Assembly (NCBI GenBank): GCA_963840785.1 | Contig: CAWJAF010000006.1 | Coordinates: 1 to 64,000, forward strand | DNA from: JALYOK01 sp963840785 | Lineage (GTDB): Bacteria > Pseudomonadota > Gammaproteobacteria > Burkholderiales > JALYOK01 | Direction: 5' to 3' | DNA length: 64,000 nucleotides | Shown: in pieces, positions 48,129-57,385 of the stretch | Numbering within the stretch: position 1 is the stretch's first letter | How the letters are laid out: each line of letters begins with the position of its first letter | Program-made: the position numbers and the translations under genes | Notes under the pieces: generated by a model | Seen by the model: the letters and a program-made list of their open reading frames with translations, nothing else | Database searches by the model: none | Told to the model about the DNA's origin: nothing

Positions 48129-49433
48129 ATGGAAAATCTAAAATATCAATCCGGCTTTGGCAATGAATTCGCGACGGAAGCATTGCCCGGCGCTTTGCCT
48201 GTTGGCCAAAATTCGCCGCAACGCTGCGCGTACGGCCTCTACGCGGAACAACTTTCGGGCACCGCATTCACCGCGCCGCGCAGCGCCAATCAGCGCTCGT
48301 GGCTTTATCGCATTCAACCCGCGGCACAACACGAACCGTTTCAGCGAATCGATAATCGGCATCTGACCAATCGCTTTAGCAGTGTCGATCCGTCGCCGAA
48401 TCAACTACGTTGGGATCCCCTGCCCTTGCCAAGCACGCCGACGGATTTCGTCGATGGCTTGATCACCATGGCCGGCAATGGCGACGTCGCGACGCAGTCC
48501 GGTTGCGGCATTCATTTGTACGCCGCGAATCGTTCAATGGTCGATCGATTTTTTTACAACGCCGATGGCGAATTGCTAATCGTGCCGCAGCAAGGCCGGC
48601 TGCGCTTCGCGACAGAATTGGGAATCATCGATGTCGAGCCGCAAGAAATCATCGTCATCCCGCGTGGCCTGCGATTTCGTGTCGATCTGCTCGATGAAAC
48701 TGTGCGCGGTTACGTCTGCGAAAACTTTGGTGCGAATTTTCGTTTGCCCGATTTAGGGCCGATCGGTTCCAATTGCCTAGCGAATCCGCGCGATTTTTTG
48801 ACGCCCCTTGCTGCGTACGAAGATCGTGTCGGCAAATTCGAATTGGTTGCAAAATTCGCGGGGAATTTGTGGTCGGCCGAGATCGATCACTCGCCGCTTG
48901 ATGTCGTCGCGTGGCATGGCAATTACGCGCCGTATAAATACGATTTACGCCGCTTCAACGCCATCGGTTCCGTAAGCTTCGACCATCCTGACCCGTCGAT
49001 ATTTTTAGTGCTGCAATCGCAAAGCGATACGCCGGGTGTTGATACCATCGACTTCGTGGTATTCCCGCCGCGCATTCTGACGATGGAGCACACCTTCCGC
49101 CCGCCGTGGTTTCATCGCAATATCGCCAGCGAATTTATGGGCTTGATCCACGGTGTGTACGATGCCAAGGCAACCGGCTTCACCCCCGGCGGCGCGAGCT
49201 TGCATAACTGCATGAGTGGCCACGGCCCCGATGCCGACACGTTTGCAAAAGCAAGCCGCGCGGACCTAAGCCAAGTTCATCGCATTAAAGACACGATGGC
49301 GTTCATGTTCGAAACGCGTCACATCATTCGCCCAACGCGCTACGCGCTGGAGTCACCGCAATTGCAGCAAGATTACTATCGGTGCTGGCAGGATTTGCCG
49401 CGAAATTTTAATCCGTCGGATCGCGAAAAGTGA
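48129..49433 (+). CDS. hmgA: homogentisate 1,2-dioxygenase
   Basis: Intact, 434 residues. MENLKYQSGFGNEFATEALP is the standard opening, with RSWLYRIQPAAQHEPF following. The iron site is formed by the His in PPWFHRNIASEFMGLIHG (His and Glu) and the later His in SLHNCMSGHGPDADTF. Other family features are EIIVIPRGLRFRVDL and YNDAKATGF-like VYDAKATGFTPGG. The enzyme opens the homogentisate ring in phenylalanine/tyrosine degradation to give maleylacetoacetate. Fumarylacetoacetase follows after a 150-bp repeat spacer. Confidence 0.97.
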   Translation: MENLKYQSGFGNEFATEALPGALPVGQNSPQRCAYGLYAEQLSGTAFTAPRSANQRSWLYRIQPAAQHEPFQRIDNRHLTNRFSSVDPSPNQLRWDPLPLPSTPTDFVDGLITMAGNGDVATQSGCGIHLYAANRSMVDRFFYNADGELLIVPQQGRLRFATELGIIDVEPQEIIVIPRGLRFRVDLLDETVRGYVCENFGANFRLPDLGPIGSNCLANPRDFLTPLAAYEDRVGKFELVAKFAGNLWSAEIDHSPLDVVAWHGNYAPYKYDLRRFNAIGSVSFDHPDPSIFLVLQSQSDTPGVDTIDFVVFPPRILTMEHTFRPPWFHRNIASEFMGLIHGVYDAKATGFTPGGASLHNCMSGHGPDADTFAKASRADLSQVHRIKDTMAFMFETRHIIRPTRYALESPQLQQDYYRCWQDLPRNFNPSDREK

Positions 49434-49470
49434 GTGTCGGACCTTTTATGGATTTCGTGTCTTAATCACG

Positions 49471-49557
49471 CTTCCCCCTCACCCTTCCCTCCCCGGAACC
49501 GGGACGAGGGAATACCCCCCTCTCTCGCTTGCGGGAGAGGGTTGGGGTGAGGGCAAG
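49471..49557. repeat. CCCTCACCC/GGGTGAGGG imperfect palindrome
   Basis: CTTCCCCCTCACCCTTCCCT on the left pairs imperfectly with AGGGTTGGGGTGAGGGCAAG on the right, and CTCTCTCGCTTGCGGGAGAG forms an inner hairpin. This is a common intergenic repeat type in beta- and gammaproteobacteria. It lies between hmgA and fahA. Confidence 0.7.
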
Positions 49558-49586
49558 CGTATCATTGGAAAAAATACTTCTCAACT

Positions 49587-50879
49587 ATGAAAAACACACT
49601 AAATCCAACTCACGATCCTAAGCTAAAAAGCTGGGTTGAATCGGCGAACTTACCCGAATGCCATTTCCCAATCCAAAATTTACCCTTCGGGATTTTTAGC
49701 GTCGATTCCGATTCGCCGCGCGCCGGTATCGCAATCGGCGATCGAATTTTGGATCTCGCGGTTATCGAAGAAGCTGGCTTACTCAACGAGATTAGCGGCG
49801 TAAAAAAAGTTTTCGAACGCAGTCGATTGAACGAATTCGTCGCCCTCGGCAAACCAGTTTGGCACGCGGTCCGGGTGCGCCTCAGCGAACTACTCCGTCA
49901 CGACAAAGGTACATTGCGCGACAACGCGGCACTTCGCGCGCGAGCACTCGTTGCCATCGCCGATGCGCGCATGCACCTGCCCGTCACCATCCCCGGCTAC
50001 ACGGATTTTTACTCGTCGAAAGAACACGCCACCAACGTCGGCTCCATGTTTCGCGATCCAAAAAATGCATTGTTGCCAAATTGGCTGCACATGCCCATCG
50101 GCTACAACGGCCGCGCGTCATCGGTCGTCGTATCCGGTACACCGATTCGCCGGCCCATGGGACAACTCAAATTACCCGATCAAGAAAATCCGATTTTTGC
50201 CCCATGCAAGAAATTAGATTTCGAGTTAGAAACCGCATTCATCATCGGCAGTGGCAACGCGCTCGGCGAGCCAATCTCTGTCGTCGAATGCGGAGGATCA
50301 CATCTTCGGCATGGTGCTAATGAACGATTGGAGCGCACGCGATATTCAGCAATGGGAATACGTGCCACTCGGCCCGTTCAACGCGAAAACATTCGGCACC
50401 TCGATCTCGCCGTGGATCGTGACGATGGAAGCCTTGGAACCGTTTCGCGTTCAAGGACCGGCGCAAGAACCTACGCCCCTGCCTTATTTGCAACAAGACG
50501 GCGAAAAATAATTACAACATTGAATTAGAAGTTTCGCATAAAACCCGCAAACGCAAAAAGCGCGACAACCATCAGCCGCACCAATTTCAAATTCATGTAC
50601 TGGTCCATGGCGCAGCAATTGGCGCATCACACCGTGTCCGGCTGCAACACACAAACCGGTGATTTGATGGGTTCCGGCACGATCAGCGGTACGACGCCGG
50701 ATTCGCTTGGCAGCTTGTTGGAGCTATGTTGGAATGGGAAAAATCCGGTTGTCGTGGGCGATGGAATTACGCGGACTTTTATTGAGGATGGCGATGAGGT
50801 CATCATGACCGGATGGGGTCAAGCAGATGGTTATCGGATTGGGTTTGGGGATGTGCGCGGTTTAATAGCAACCTCTTGA
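49587..50879 (+). CDS. fahA: fumarylacetoacetase (two frameshifts)
   Basis: About 430 residues. The N-terminal SH3-like domain (LPFGIFSVDSDSPRAGIAIG) is followed by the catalytic domain with YTDFYSSKEHATNVGSMFRD (metal and catalytic His), LDFELETAFIIGSGNALGEP, then after a break near 50285 HIFGMVLMNDWSARDIQQWE then YVPLGPFNAKTFGTSISPWI. A second break near 50505 leads to FKFMYWSMAQQLAHHTVSGC and GTISGTTPDSLGSLLELCWN. It hydrolyses fumarylacetoacetate to fumarate and acetoacetate, the last step after homogentisate dioxygenase. Maleylacetoacetate isomerase is not in the window. Confidence 0.93.
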
Positions 50880-50946
50880 TAGTTAATAGCACCGCACAAA
50901 AGTTTAGCGTTTTCTGAGCAAACGTACTGCGAGCCTGGGCTAATTT

Positions 50947-51726
50947 ATGCCGACCATGGTCCATATTACCGACGAGAAAAATAGCCGTCGAATCGCAAGA
51001 TCAGGAATTATTCCTAGAAAAAATCGTGACGTCGTATATTTTATGCCAGTCACCCAAGACCATTTCATATCACACCAGTGGCTGCGTGAGCTTCGGCGTG
51101 GCGGCGCGCGTGTTTTGGTCGGCGTGTATTTCCGACTGCGATCGGAAGAGTCCGTATGGGCAGGAAAGTACAACACGCCACACCGACGCATGCCTTTAGG
51201 CGAGGCCATTCGCGAACTCAGTGAAATCTCAGATCCCCTTGGTTACGAAGTATTCATTGCGCGAAGTATTAAGGTGAGTGAAATTTACAAGATTCGCAAT
51301 TTGCCTCAACGGATCGGATGGCGTTACCAGCCGCACTCGCACGGAACAAAACCTTGTGGATGTCCAGCCTGTCAACCGCGAGGCAGTATCAAATCGAAGA
51401 AAATTCGTGACAAATACGATCCAAAACCGACCTTGATTCCATATGAAACGCTTAAATCCAAAATTTCGGAAACTACCGACGTAGACTCGCTGTTCGAATA
51501 CTTATGGTCTCTCCGAAATAAGCGCCGAATTGCCGATCCTGGGTTTCTTGAGCATTTGATGACGGTCGATAATGTCGAGCTATTAGAAGAACTCGCACGA
51601 ACGCTGGCGTACTTTAAGCACCCAAATTCGAGACGCCTGCTACTTACGCTTTCTGAACATAGCTCTGCTGACGTAAGAGATGCCGCGGTAGAAAGCCTCC
51701 ATCAAAACGGCTATAAGAGTACGTAG
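50947..51726 (+). CDS. uncharacterised ART-like protein with cysteine motif and HEAT repeats
   Basis: Intact, 259 residues. The N-terminal half (VHITDEKNSRRIARSGIIPR, DVVYFMPVTQDHFISHQWLR) has the His-x-Thr, upstream helix and GI-P start seen in KptA/DarT-like ADP-ribosyltransferase folds. VLVGVYFRLRSEE and YEVFIARSIKVSEIYKIRNL follow, then GWRYQPHSHGTKPCGCPACQ with a CGCPAC cluster that could bind zinc. The C-terminal 80 residues (LFEYLWSLRNKRRIADPGFL, YFKHPNSRRLLLTLSEHSSA then DVRDAAVESL) are HEAT-like helices. I do not recognise a named family, and the ART assignment is inference from pattern. Confidence 0.6.
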   Translation: MPTMVHITDEKNSRRIARSGIIPRKNRDVVYFMPVTQDHFISHQWLRELRRGGARVLVGVYFRLRSEESVWAGKYNTPHRRMPLGEAIRELSEISDPLGYEVFIARSIKVSEIYKIRNLPQRIGWRYQPHSHGTKPCGCPACQPRGSIKSKKIRDKYDPKPTLIPYETLKSKISETTDVDSLFEYLWSLRNKRRIADPGFLEHLMTVDNVELLEELARTLAYFKHPNSRRLLLTLSEHSSADVRDAAVESLHQNGYKST

Positions 51727-51727
51727 T

Positions 51728-51780
51728 TCTTAGGGCAGAAAGGCGTAGCGTCCTGGGTGGCCTAGGGCCATTCTGCCGTA
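51728..51780 (-). repeat. dispersed repeat family B, copy 3 (inverted)
   Basis: On the minus strand ACGGCAGAATGGCCCTAGGC then CACCCAGGACGC shares the AATGGCC-n-AGGCCACCC core with 11093 and 38231. Confidence 0.45.
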
Positions 51781-51810
51781 TGCATTTGTTATCAAACGCA
51801 ACCAATCGAA

Positions 51811-51841
51811 CGTCGGGTTACGCTACGCTAACCCAACCTAC
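51811..51841 (-). repeat. GTAGGTTGGG-type repeat (family D, partial)
   Basis: On the minus strand GTAGGTTGGGTTAGCGTAGC then GTAACCCGACG is the familiar half-palindromic intergenic repeat. Families B, D and A sit one after another between 51728 and 51937, filling the spacer before the lipocalin-like gene. Confidence 0.6.
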
Positions 51842-51896
51842 ATTTTTTCAAGGTGCTTGGCCACGAGCCTTTCCACACCTTCGTCGTGGCGCGGCA

Positions 51897-51937
51897 TGGC
51901 TTGCGAGCCAGTATCCGTGAGCCTCTCCGAGCATCGG
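51897..51937 (+). repeat. dispersed repeat family A, copy 6 (diverged)
   Basis: TGGCTTGCGAGCCAGTATCC then GTGAGCCTCTCCGAGCATCG follows the family A core with several changes. Confidence 0.45.
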
Positions 51938-51953
51938 TCTATAACAATAAAAA

Positions 51954-52391
51954 CTATTCCGCCAGCATCCTGCGCCACTTTCTCACTGGTTTGCCTTTGC
52001 CAAGATAGTTCAACGCATCGCCTTCAAAAACAAAAGTCCACGTCCCATTTTCGTTATCGAAAATCAATTTATCGCCGTCGGATTTAATTTGATAAATACG
52101 CTTGCCTTCAAACGGCGCGCCGCCGCCGGTGATCGTCGATCCGTTATCGTTAAACGTGACGTAACGGTCATAGCCGTAGGTCCAGGTATCTTTGGTCAAC
52201 GCGTAAGTCCCGTAACCATAGTACGACTTTCGCGTGCCTTGAATCTCGCGATACATTAGAACCATGATCACACCGTCGTGCAACGACATGCGGCCGTCGG
52301 CTTGTGGTGGATGCAATATCTCGTTATCGGCCAGGGATTCTTCGAGCCGCCAGTTTCCTTCGAATGCCGCTTTGATGTGCTCAAGACTCAT
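51954..52391 (-). CDS. lipocalin-like hypothetical protein
   Basis: Intact, 145 residues, with GGAGAAACG before ATG 52391. It begins with a helix (SLEHIKAAFEGNWRLEESLA) and GNWRLE, resembling the GxW entry of lipocalin-like folds. Alternating strands follow (RMSLHDGVIMVLMYREIQGT, YYGYGTYALTKDTWTYGYDR, YVTFNDNGSTITGGGAPFEG, KLIFDNENGTWTFVFEGDAL). No signal peptide is obvious. A small-molecule-binding barrel is plausible, but the ligand and role are unknown. Confidence 0.65.
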   Translation of the reverse strand: MSLEHIKAAFEGNWRLEESLADNEILHPPQADGRMSLHDGVIMVLMYREIQGTRKSYYGYGTYALTKDTWTYGYDRYVTFNDNGSTITGGGAPFEGKRIYQIKSDGDKLIFDNENGTWTFVFEGDALNYLGKGKPVRKWRRMLAE

Positions 52392-52557
52392 CGTTTCTCC
52401 CCATGCTTGCGGTATGCAAAGCGCAGCGAGTACTATAGCCCATCGTCATTTTTGGGACGTCGTTCGGTGTAGGCTGGCGCCTGGCATTTGCATTTGGATT
52501 CTCCTAAGGTTTGTTCCGAAATAAGTGTAACAGCCGATTGCGAACCTGCTTTCAACA

Positions 52558-52953
52558 TCAGCGCGCAGTACTTGCAATTCCCAAACTAAACGATTTCGCG
52601 ACCATCTGCGCTCGCGCTTTTGCCATCCGTGCTTTTTCGCCCGCAAATAGTTGATCGACCGTCGATTCCCAAAGCATCAGCCAGCGCTCGAAATGTTCGG
52701 GCAACATCGGTTCTTTGCTATTCAATACCAGATGCGCATGCATCGGCGATCCTTCATAGACTGAACGTTGGAATAACATCTGCTCCCAAAAATTGGCGAT
52801 TTTCGGCAGATGCGCTTCGAGGTCAAGGTGTGCGACTTGAGTGAAAAATTTTCCGATGATTGGATCGGGGATCGCTTGCTCGTAGAAGTTGCGCACGAGT
52901 GTTTCGATATCCTGCCGATTCGCGATATCGGTACGGGATTCCCGTAAATTCAT
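52558..52953 (-). CDS. group III truncated haemoglobin
   Basis: Intact, 131 residues. IETLVRNFYEQAIPDPIIGK then FFTQVAHLDLEAHLPKIANF then WEQMLFQRSVYEGSPMHAHL shows the group III globin features: FYxxxxxDPxxGxxF, the W in the E helix and the heme-ligand His in PMHAHL. FERWLMLWESTVDQLFAGEK is the G/H helix region. It binds heme and small ligands such as oxygen or NO. Its ATG overlaps the stop of the upstream AtuA-like gene by 4 bp, so the two are translated together. Confidence 0.93.
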   Translation of the reverse strand: MNLRESRTDIANRQDIETLVRNFYEQAIPDPIIGKFFTQVAHLDLEAHLPKIANFWEQMLFQRSVYEGSPMHAHLVLNSKEPMLPEHFERWLMLWESTVDQLFAGEKARMAKARAQMVAKSFSLGIASTAR

Positions 52954-54741
52954 TTTGAAAAGAGCTCCTTAGGAATGCTGATCGGCATGTCGAGCAAAAG
53001 TTGCGCGTAGCATTTACCTAATGGGTCTGATTGCAGCGATGCCATGCCGCCACCGCCAAGCGCGCGATGCAATACGAAATTCAGCGCCATGATTCCAGGC
53101 AATTCGTAACGCTCGACTTCGCCTTTGACCAAGTGTGCCATATGGGCCGCCACTTTTTCTACTGTTAGATTTTCTTGCAACCACGGCCAGATTTCGGGAG
53201 AGCGAGCAACGATGCCGATGTTGCTGTCATCACCCTTGTCGCCACTGCGCCCGTGAGCGATTTGAATTAGCGGCACTTCGATCTTTTCCCCCAGATAGCT
53301 TGAAGACGCCACGGCTTGTGAACCAGTGCTGGCACTTTGGCGCCTCTCAACACCCATCACAACCGCGTGCGAAAGCTCGACGACGCGATCATCAAGTTCA
53401 ACGCAGACCGGCACTCGTGTCTTATCGAGCAAGAACGAAAAAAGCCGCACGACGGGCTTAATGTCCGCCCGACCGCCGCCGAGCGCACCGCTGGTACCCG
53501 GACTCATGGATGTGCCGGGCGAACTGGCTTCTCGGCGCAAAATCTCCAGCGCGTTTCTGTCGGCATGCCGCACAGCAATTCGCATGACGACTTCGCGCGC
53601 ATCGCGACGCCGGCTATGTGGGACCGTACAAAGATTCGGCACCGATGATTTCTACAATCGAATCGGCATAGTCGGCAAACCCGAGGTTCGGCCATCATGC
53701 GTCGCGTACGCTTCAGCAATGCATTGGCGGTTTTTTGTGCTTTGCCGACGGCGTCAATGCCGCGAATGGCAAGGCCCACTTCAAGTTGGTAGCCGTCTTG
53801 AAACGTCGCACTCACTTTGTAATTTGAAGTCGGTTCGCGACCGGCGGCACCACTCACACGCACGCGATATTCACCAACTTGTTCGAGTTTCACGTTGCAA
53901 AAATTGCAGATCACGTCGGGCAAAATATATTCGGCGGGATTGCCGATTTCATAAAGAATTTGTTCCGATATCGTTGCCGAGGATACCAAACCTCCGGTGT
54001 CTCTTGGTTTGGTGACAACGAAGCTCGCGTCACTTGAACATTCGACAATCGGATAGCCAATATTGTCCCAATCGGGAACTTGTCTCCCAATCGGTAAACA
54101 ATCCGCCGCTGCCTTGCGCGCCGCATTCGACGATATGACCCGCGAGACTCGCCTGAGCCAGCTTGTTCCAATCGCGCCAATCCCAGTTGAATTCGTGCAT
54201 CAACGCACCAACGATTAACGCACTATCGACGCCACGACCGGTAATCACAATTTGCGCGCCGCGCTGCAGCGCTTCGGCAACTGCGCGCGCACCGAGATAA
54301 GCATTCATGCTGAGGATTTTTTCGGGGAGCGGCATCCCGGAAAACATTTCACCTGTTTTTTCCTCTCGCAATTGCGACAGATAATTTCATCACATCATCG
54401 CCGCGGACAACCGCAATTTTGGCGTCAATACTTTGCGCGCGCGCGATCGCAAGGAGCGCATCGCGACAGGCACTCGGATTCAATCCGCCGGCGTTCGACA
54501 ACACCCTGGCGCCACGTTCCTTGATTGCCCGAAGATTCTGCGTCATGGTTACGGTGACAAAATCCGTTGCGTAACCCAATAATGAATCTTTGCTCCGCGC
54601 CCGCGCGAGAATCGACATTGTGGTTTCAGCGAGATAATCGTAGACGAGATAGTCGAGTTGTTCAGTCAATAGTTGAGGTGTCGCAAGCGCCGAATCCCCC
54701 CAAAATCCCGATGCCCCACCGACTCGAATTACTTTGTTCAT
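52950..54741 (-). CDS. full-length AtuA-family protein, DUF1446 plus C-terminal domain (frameshifted)
   Basis: About 597 residues. MNKVIRVGGASGFWGDSALA, QLDYLVYDYLAETTMSILAR, ARVLSNAGGLNPSACRDALL, MNAYLGARAVAEALQRGAQI then VITGRGVDSALIVGALMHEF, AGHIVECGAQGSGGLFTDW and ILYEIGNPAEYILPDVICNF form the DUF1446 domain. The fused end LIQIAHGRSGDKGDDSNIGI then VERYELPGIMALNFVLHRAL equals the separate small protein at 29120. Breaks lie near 54370, 54080, 53995, 53690 and 53610. A copy of repeat family A lies in the linker (53310-53356). The reaction of AtuA proteins is not established. The truncated haemoglobin gene is translationally coupled. Confidence 0.85.
53310..53356 (+). repeat. dispersed repeat family A, copy 7, inside a coding region
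   Basis: ACGGCTTGTGAACCAGTGCT, then GGCGCCTCTCAACACCC, shares GGCTTG-GA-CCAGT and GCCTCTC with copy 6. It lies in frame in the AtuA-like gene and translates on the minus strand as GVERRQSASTGSQAVAS. This is a low-complexity linker between the DUF1446 and C-terminal domains. Confidence 0.4.
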
Positions 54742-54968
54742 GAATTCCTCAAAATTGATGCCTCCTGGAGACGCTCATAAATGCTTGTTCTTCAGACATA
54801 CCGACCTGAAAAGCGCTCGCCTATTAGTTCGCAGCGTACCGCATTTTTGATAACAACTCTAATACTCGACGGTAGTTTGAGTTTACGCAAACCTGGGTAT
54901 GTAGGCCAGAATCGTTGAATGCGCGTTAAAGGAATGTTACGAATTTTTGACCATTAGTCGGGACGTTC

Positions 54969-54996
54969 TTGAAATCGCGCCAGTCGCACCTATATT
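54969..54996 (+). promoter_or_regulatory. sigma-70 promoter of DUF3567 gene
   Basis: TTGAAA (54969-54974) and TATATT (54991-54996) are spaced by 16 bases, with a transcript start expected near 55004 and a leader of about 58 bases. The rest of 54742-55061 holds no gene. Confidence 0.55.
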
Positions 54997-55061
54997 AAAA
55001 TGGTAAACCGGAATTCTTCCGTGTAGTTGGAACTTTGGATTATTGAATAGGAGTAACTGTG

Positions 55062-55295
55062 ATGAACTTGGTTTACAACAGCAACCACTTTTCTGTCGTC
55101 GAGTACCCAACCCACGGTAGCTTTGAGCTGATCGACAAGCAGGGTAAAACGTCCGCTTTTATTGTCGGCGATACAGCCGCAAAATTTCGCGCATCCATCG
55201 AAAATGCGTTCTCGAAGAACCCGACGATGGAATCAATCGATGAATTTCTCGATGGCTACGAAGCACCGATGGAACAACAACTCACGTTTCATTGA
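55062..55295 (+). CDS. DUF3567 family protein
   Basis: 77 residues from ATG 55062 (GTG 55059 is an alternative), with a GGAG site. MNLVYNSNHFSVVEYPTHGS, FELIDKQGKTSAFIVGDTAA and FRASIENAFSKNPTMESIDE then FLDGYEAPMEQQLTFH follow the DUF3567 layout of betaproteobacteria (IYNS-x-x-x-VVE, VDEFL-G). The function is unknown. It is short, usually conserved in that class, and here stands alone with its own promoter and terminator. Confidence 0.85.
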   Translation: MNLVYNSNHFSVVEYPTHGSFELIDKQGKTSAFIVGDTAAKFRASIENAFSKNPTMESIDEFLDGYEAPMEQQLTFH

Positions 55296-55328
55296 TGTAA
55301 TTCCGATCCCACGAACGAACCGTCTGCG

Positions 55329-55357
55329 CCATACGATCAGTATGGCGTGTTCGTTTT
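55329..55357 (+). terminator. rho-independent terminator of DUF3567 gene
   Basis: GCCATAC (55329-55335) pairs with GTATGGC (55341-55347) around GATCA. Outer bases CGAAC and GTTCG extend the stem imperfectly, and TTTT follows at 55354. It starts about 34 bp after the stop codon. Confidence 0.8.
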
Positions 55358-55488
55358 AGTCCGTCCTGTACGTTTGCGTCAAGTCTCGCGAGCAAGTCGA
55401 TAAGCTTGTCGGCGATCTCGCCGCGATCGCGTTTATTGTTCACTTATATTGTGTTAGCCTCGCGTTTTACCACGCATTCGATTCACCT

Positions 55489-56398
55489 ATGCTGCGATTG
55501 GCAATATTCCATAGACACGGCTTGTTAAGGCATTGGATCAGCCGGTGTTTGATCATCGCAATTTCTTTTGCCCCGGCCATCTCGGCGAACGCAAACGTCT
55601 CAAAAAAAGACGGGCCTTATGGCGCTAGCGATTTAGCGCTTTACTCCAATGCGGCCCTGGTCATTGATGATGATTCCGGCGCAATCTTGTACGACAAGCA
55701 CATTGACTCGGTGCATCCCATTGCATCGCTTACTAAGCTCATGACCGCAATCGTCGTGTTGGACAGTGGCATTTCGCTCGACGCGACGATTCGAGTTGAA
55801 AATGACGACATCGACATGGAACGCGGTTCGCGCTCGAAAATGCGCATTGGCGAAATCTTGTCGCGCCGGGATATGCTGCGCCTTGCTTTAATGTCATCAG
55901 AAAATCGCGCCGCCTCCGCGCTAGCCCGAACTTTTCCCGGCGGTCGTAACGCGTTCGTCGCCGCCATGAATCGGCGCGCACTACAAATTGGTATGCAGGC
56001 AACATCGTTCGTCGATAGCAGCGGCCTTTCCAATCGAAACGTCTCTACCGCGCGCGATATGGCCAAGCTAGTCGCCGCTGCGGCACGCCACGAATTAATT
56101 CGTGAGTATTCGACCACATCGAAAGTTTCTCTCACCCGTCTGGATAGCGGCATGCAAATAAGCTACCAAAACACTAATTTGCTACTACGACGTGAATCCG
56201 GCTGGGACATTAATCTATCGAAAACCGGCTTCTTAAACGAAGCGGGCTATTGTTTGGTATTACAAGCAGTTATCGAACGCCGCATCGTCGAATATCGTGT
56301 TACTTGATGCTTATGGCCGCTATTCTCGCGTCGGCGACGCCAATCGAATTAAGAGGTGGATTGAACAACGCTTAAGTCCGACGTCGGGAAAATTATGA
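55489..56398 (+). CDS. pbpG: D-alanyl-D-alanine endopeptidase, PBP7 type (one frameshift)
   Basis: About 303 residues. The signal segment (HWISRCLIIAISFAPAISAN) is followed by the low-molecular-weight penicillin-binding fold: SLTK at 80-83 (SxxK nucleophile), SEN at 137-139 and KTG in NLSKTGFLNEAGYC. LALMSSENRAASALARTFPG is typical of PBP7/PbpG. A frame change near 56300 hides the true end, YGRYSRVGDANRIKRWIEQR then LSPTSGKL, at 56398. It cleaves peptide cross-links in peptidoglycan. The stop overlaps the ATG of egtD (ATGA), an unexpected pairing. Confidence 0.9.
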
Positions 56399-57385
56399 AT
56401 GCACCAACCTGCTCGAACTATCGTTTCCATGATCTTGCCCCAGATCTCGGTTCGTTCTTGGAAGATGTCATCAATGGACTTGGCTTGCCGCAAAAAAGTT
56501 TAGCCGGCGAAATATTTTTACGACGAGCGCGGTTCCGAGCTTTTTGAATCGATCTGCGAATTGCCCGAATATTATCCGACCCGAACCGAAATCGCTTTAA
56601 TGCGCCAGCACGCACCCGACATGTCGCAGAAGATTGGTGACGACGCGTTGTTAATTGAATACGGCAGCGGTAGTAGCACGAAAACGCCGATTTTGATCGA
56701 TGCGATTCAACCGGCAGGTTATGTGCCGATCGACATTTCGCGTGAACAATTGATGCAATCGGCACTTGCGGTGGCTGAAGTGCGTCCGGCACTGCAAGTG
56801 CGAGCCGTATGCGCGGATTACACGCGTGAGTTTGCGCTCCCGTTTTTCGATGATATTCGAGTTTCAACGAAAGCTAATTTATTTTCCGGGTTCGACGATT
56901 GGCAATTTCGACCCATCAGAAACTAATGCATTCCTGCGCAAAGTCGCACAAGTGGTGGGCCCAAACGGTGCCGCATTAATTGGCGTGGATCTAAAAAAAG
57001 ATGCCGCGACTCTACACGCAGCTTACAACGATGCCGCCGGCGTTACGGCAGATTTCAATTTAAATGTGTTGCGACGCATCAATCGCGAGTTAGACGGAAA
57101 TTTCGATTTAAACGGCTTTCGCCATCACGCTTTTTACAATGAAGCGTTGGGTCGCATTGAAATGCATTTGCTCAGTCTGCGATCACAAAGCGTGACTATC
57201 GGGGCAAAACAATTCTCGCATTCGCGAAGGCGAAACCATTCATACAGAAATTTCTTGCAAATACAGTATCGAAGAATTTCAATGCGATCGCGAATCGCGC
57301 CGGACTCGTCGCCACAGCGGTCTGGACGGACCCGGCGCAGCTATTTAGCGTTCATTTCTTAACTGTGGCGCCGGCTGGCAAATAA
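56395..57385 (+). CDS. egtD: L-histidine N-alpha-methyltransferase EgtD (frameshifted)
   Basis: About 330 residues. APDLGSFLEDVINGLGLPQK, YDERGSELFESICELPEYYP then TRTEIALMRQHA is the EgtD hallmark. DALLIEYGSGSSTKTPILID is SAM motif I, and VPIDISREQLMQSA, FFPGSTIGNFDPSETNAFLR and ALIGVDLKKDAATLHAAYND then AAGVTADFNLNVLRRINREL follow. Breaks lie near 56515, 56880 and 57205. It makes trimethyl-histidine (hercynine), the first intermediate of ergothioneine. The last 34 bp overlap the convergent IclR gene. The EgtB sulfoxide synthase expected as partner is not in this window. Confidence 0.9.
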
